Source: Gracilaria vermiculophylla
Taxonomy: Eukaryota; Rhodophyta; Florideophyceae; Gracilariales; Gracilariaceae
Direction: 5' to 3'
NCBI GenBank assembly: GCA_019155205.2
Contig: JAHNZQ020000004.1
Span: 1,096,135 to 1,160,134 of the forward strand
DNA: 64,000 nt
Position numbers and translations under genes: made by a program. The notes under the pieces are model-generated. The model was given only the letters and a program-made list of their open reading frames with translations, was not told the origin of the DNA and searched no databases. Shown here in pieces: positions 63,101-64,000 of the stretch (the first letter of the stretch is position 1; every line of letters starts with the position of its first letter).

Positions 63101-64000
63101 ATGCTCCATTCAAAAACTTCTGGATCAGAAATTCCGATCGGCAGTTCAGCTATGTATTCTGAAGGATCACATGAGCCTAACTCGTATTGCTCGTTCTCTT
63201 TGTCAAAACTGGCTCCAAGCACCCGAATGGAAACAATAGGCGGTGAGTCAGACACGAACGAAAAGTCTATTGATGTCGAGTTCTCAGAGCCGGTTGTGAT
63301 GGAAACAGGGAAAGTGTATGCGGTACCAATCTCATCCCGTCCTGGAAGTTGGAAAGATATGGATTGACGATCATCACTGAGCCGTGGCACAATGCCAAGA
63401 CTTGATAACGGCTTCGTTCCGATCAATAGCATATGGTCCAAGTTTGAAGAATCGAAACCATCGAAATATCCTGATACAGTGACGTTGTCCCCAGCGACAG
63501 CAAATGAAGGATCTATCTCATCAATCGAGAGTGGTTTTGTTGTGTATGAGAATCGAACACCTTCATGAACCACTGCGGATTGAACCGCAGACCCATCTTC
63601 GAGAATGATTTCAAGGTTAAAATTAAGATCAACTCCAGAACCGATAGCAGTCCGGTACTCTGCCGCATATAATCCATTCTTTAGAAGTCGGTATGAACCG
63701 TATACTTCTTGAAAGTCTAAATTTCCCACTTTCAGGTGCCGTTCCCTTGATGTACCGACATTGTCATATGTGACGGTTATTGTTTCTCCCCCTGATCTCC
63801 AAAAGGAACGTCTAGGCTCATAGTTCTCTATTATAGGTGGGGGGTCGCCTATCACTGATATCAAAAGAGAAGTTTCATATTGATCACCAGAAAGTGCTTC
63901 ATGATTCTCAATGAAAGATGGCCATAGAAAAATCATCTTCGTAGTACCGTCTTTGAATGGTTTATACTGCAAATCATAGGTGATGAGTTTTCTGTCATCT
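60118..64000 (-). CDS. REJ/IPT-domain surface protein, 5' part missing
   Basis: The frame is open through the window edge, so the N-terminus lies beyond 64,000; about 1,290 codons are visible. Near the visible start are IPT/TIG-like beta domains (SGGETITVTYDNVG; IDPSFAVAGDNVTVSGYFDG). A REJ-like region follows, with paired cysteines and a YRWKCSW-like strand after GLVAVIGFGASFLVHDG, as in sea-urchin egg-jelly receptors and polycystins. The middle is long and beta-rich with N-glycosylation-type sites. The C-terminus has a single hydrophobic helix (YLAFGGAMVGIVGMGISWV) then a short SSSSYAALVGAAAAA tail, so it is probably anchored at the cell surface facing outward. A role in cell recognition or adhesion is inferred. 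Confidence 0.8.
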   Translation of the reverse strand, partial: DDRKLITYDLQYKPFKDGTTKMIFLWPSFIENHEALSGDQYETSLLISVIGDPPPIIENYEPRRSFWRSGGETITVTYDNVGTSRERHLKVGNLDFQEVYGSYRLLKNGLYAAEYRTAIGSGVDLNFNLEIILEDGSAVQSAVVHEGVRFSYTTKPLSIDEIDPSFAVAGDNVTVSGYFDGFDSSNLDHMLLIGTKPLSSLGIVPRLSDDRQSISFQLPGRDEIGTAYTFPVSITTGSENSTSIDFSFVSDSPPIVSIRVLGASFDKENEQYELGSCDPSEYIAELPIGISDPEVFEWSMAAVDNSRENILGQNEDVTNTSAKELRIPPTVFGGRTGTYIISVNCEVNGEILEDSVVVVKTQAPVIGVTLIAPGIRGIGSPNVAARVHAQIVTPPTSCYNRLSPVVYQWSFQGRTYVKKNITSSASREIEEPVVGLLGREFVLPQSSLSYGNHSVSLLAYLRDDPSVNGSAVSSFEIKPLGLVAVIGFGASFLVHDGNRNLQITSENTICPDCMVVGRRIISIYRWKCSWSTKRESSAQHTPCSMRFLPNSEAESFSVSSQALFRHRDLNKRDLASSGSKSFFLRYTLQVGAGSFLSDEATQIIEVRTEGEGVATLKGIDFYNNRGKSLYWLSLPFYEDILIVPRSADTVSWEFEMVSSSFGTNVLSDPEKLISLDGYYNSALNRSQQYPLGIKAYGLLPYESYTILLYLSSSTSSVTTSTVTLAVRTRDEPKLVLPDLIFGIGDTDDVFSAWASVNLDARHPFLFFFFAVENNGREQCLDGCSGSNTIQFRIPVAGKFRILVRLRNARGSAVLDEAYFPNALSISESPTTVSTISDLTTAAQFITELERTGDHGTIVLLTAMISSVQDSWVSLSLTDTEIVNFKKMVDALEEVVKNSVPSTSSSKNFVLAAIRLSSVRSEFISLTTFSSLLSIVDLAIKRVPAEELFDHEIELKAFYNISIGHALRLFMEATEIESFQSEKVEKENVRIVFAQVYRMLREQLITVLSRDALCGTVKKFNTILFDDDATIAVVGNQTVLTQVLRQVIGSYDFLGTYGAPWKPTHTSFSMAVTCFANELNELHGETVSLKWCGDSFSLGNVRLTTDFQLTRKLLFSLMETVDYQFLTGAVEQESDTLFISNYSVASLSARGIDEVLLPDIPTCFQLNMSIHRLGLTPYLGCLSAEGYSITMPTSTLSDNQSSTLLRNFENVETYVPDDQSSTILITSAITGTFGATATSCPANAKRPQVQTPMFNIEFGYLAFGGAMVGIVGMGISWVTSSSSYAALVGAAAAA

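Overview
The window looks like nuclear DNA of a red alga, most likely a florideophyte with a compact, intron-poor and transposon-rich genome of the Chondrus crispus type. This is an inference. The supporting signs are long single-exon genes for eukaryotic nuclear proteins (JmjC demethylase, cullin, NAF1), several products with N-termini resembling plastid transit peptides with early Phe residues, one gene with short GT-AG introns (59 and 68 nt), and a sharp split between a repeat block and a gene block. No tRNA, rRNA or CRISPR was recognised.

Bases 1 to about 26,050 are accessory DNA. Two decayed Ty3/Gypsy elements lie in opposite orientations. The minus-strand one runs from about 10.9 kb down to about 5.0 kb and may be flanked by a long diverged direct repeat (about 1.48-2.62 and 11.44-13.34 kb). 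The plus-strand one spans 14,080-23,105, with 551-552 bp LTRs and gag, protease, RT, RNase H, integrase and chromodomain remnants; two further LTR copies, one inverted, lie just to its right. Nested inside the integrase of the minus element is a young 309-bp TRIM (terminal-repeat retrotransposon in miniature) with 79-bp LTRs, a perfect 5-bp target duplication and a copia-like half-tRNA primer site. At 24,843-26,048 lies a Tc1/mariner element with IR/DR ends and a transposase broken by stop codons; it contains a 100-N assembly gap.

Bases 27.6-64.0 kb are gene-dense. In order: a JmjN-JmjC-C5HC2 histone demethylase (+), a HORMA-domain protein (-), a small MGC-start protein (-), a bacterial-type UvrB (+), a six-pass membrane protein (-), a three-exon divergent coproporphyrinogen oxidase (-), an organellar RNase II/R (+), a small one-pass membrane ORF (-), NAF1 (+), a cullin with a long insertion (+), an unknown probable plastid protein (-), a basic Ser-rich protein (-), AMMECR1 (+), a possible cupin (-), a plastid S1 protein (+), an ARM-repeat protein (-) and the 3' part of a REJ/IPT surface protein (-).

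Functionally, the block mixes plastid upkeep (UvrB, RNase R, S1 protein, CPOX, the 178-aa protein) with chromatin, meiosis, snoRNP and ubiquitin functions (JmjC, HORMA, NAF1, cullin). There is no operon logic; neighbours are convergent or divergent with short spacers. The most notable items are the miniature retrotransposon with its copia-type primer site, the nuclear UvrB with an altered beta-hairpin, the divergent CPOX, and the cullin with a spacer before its neddylation domain.
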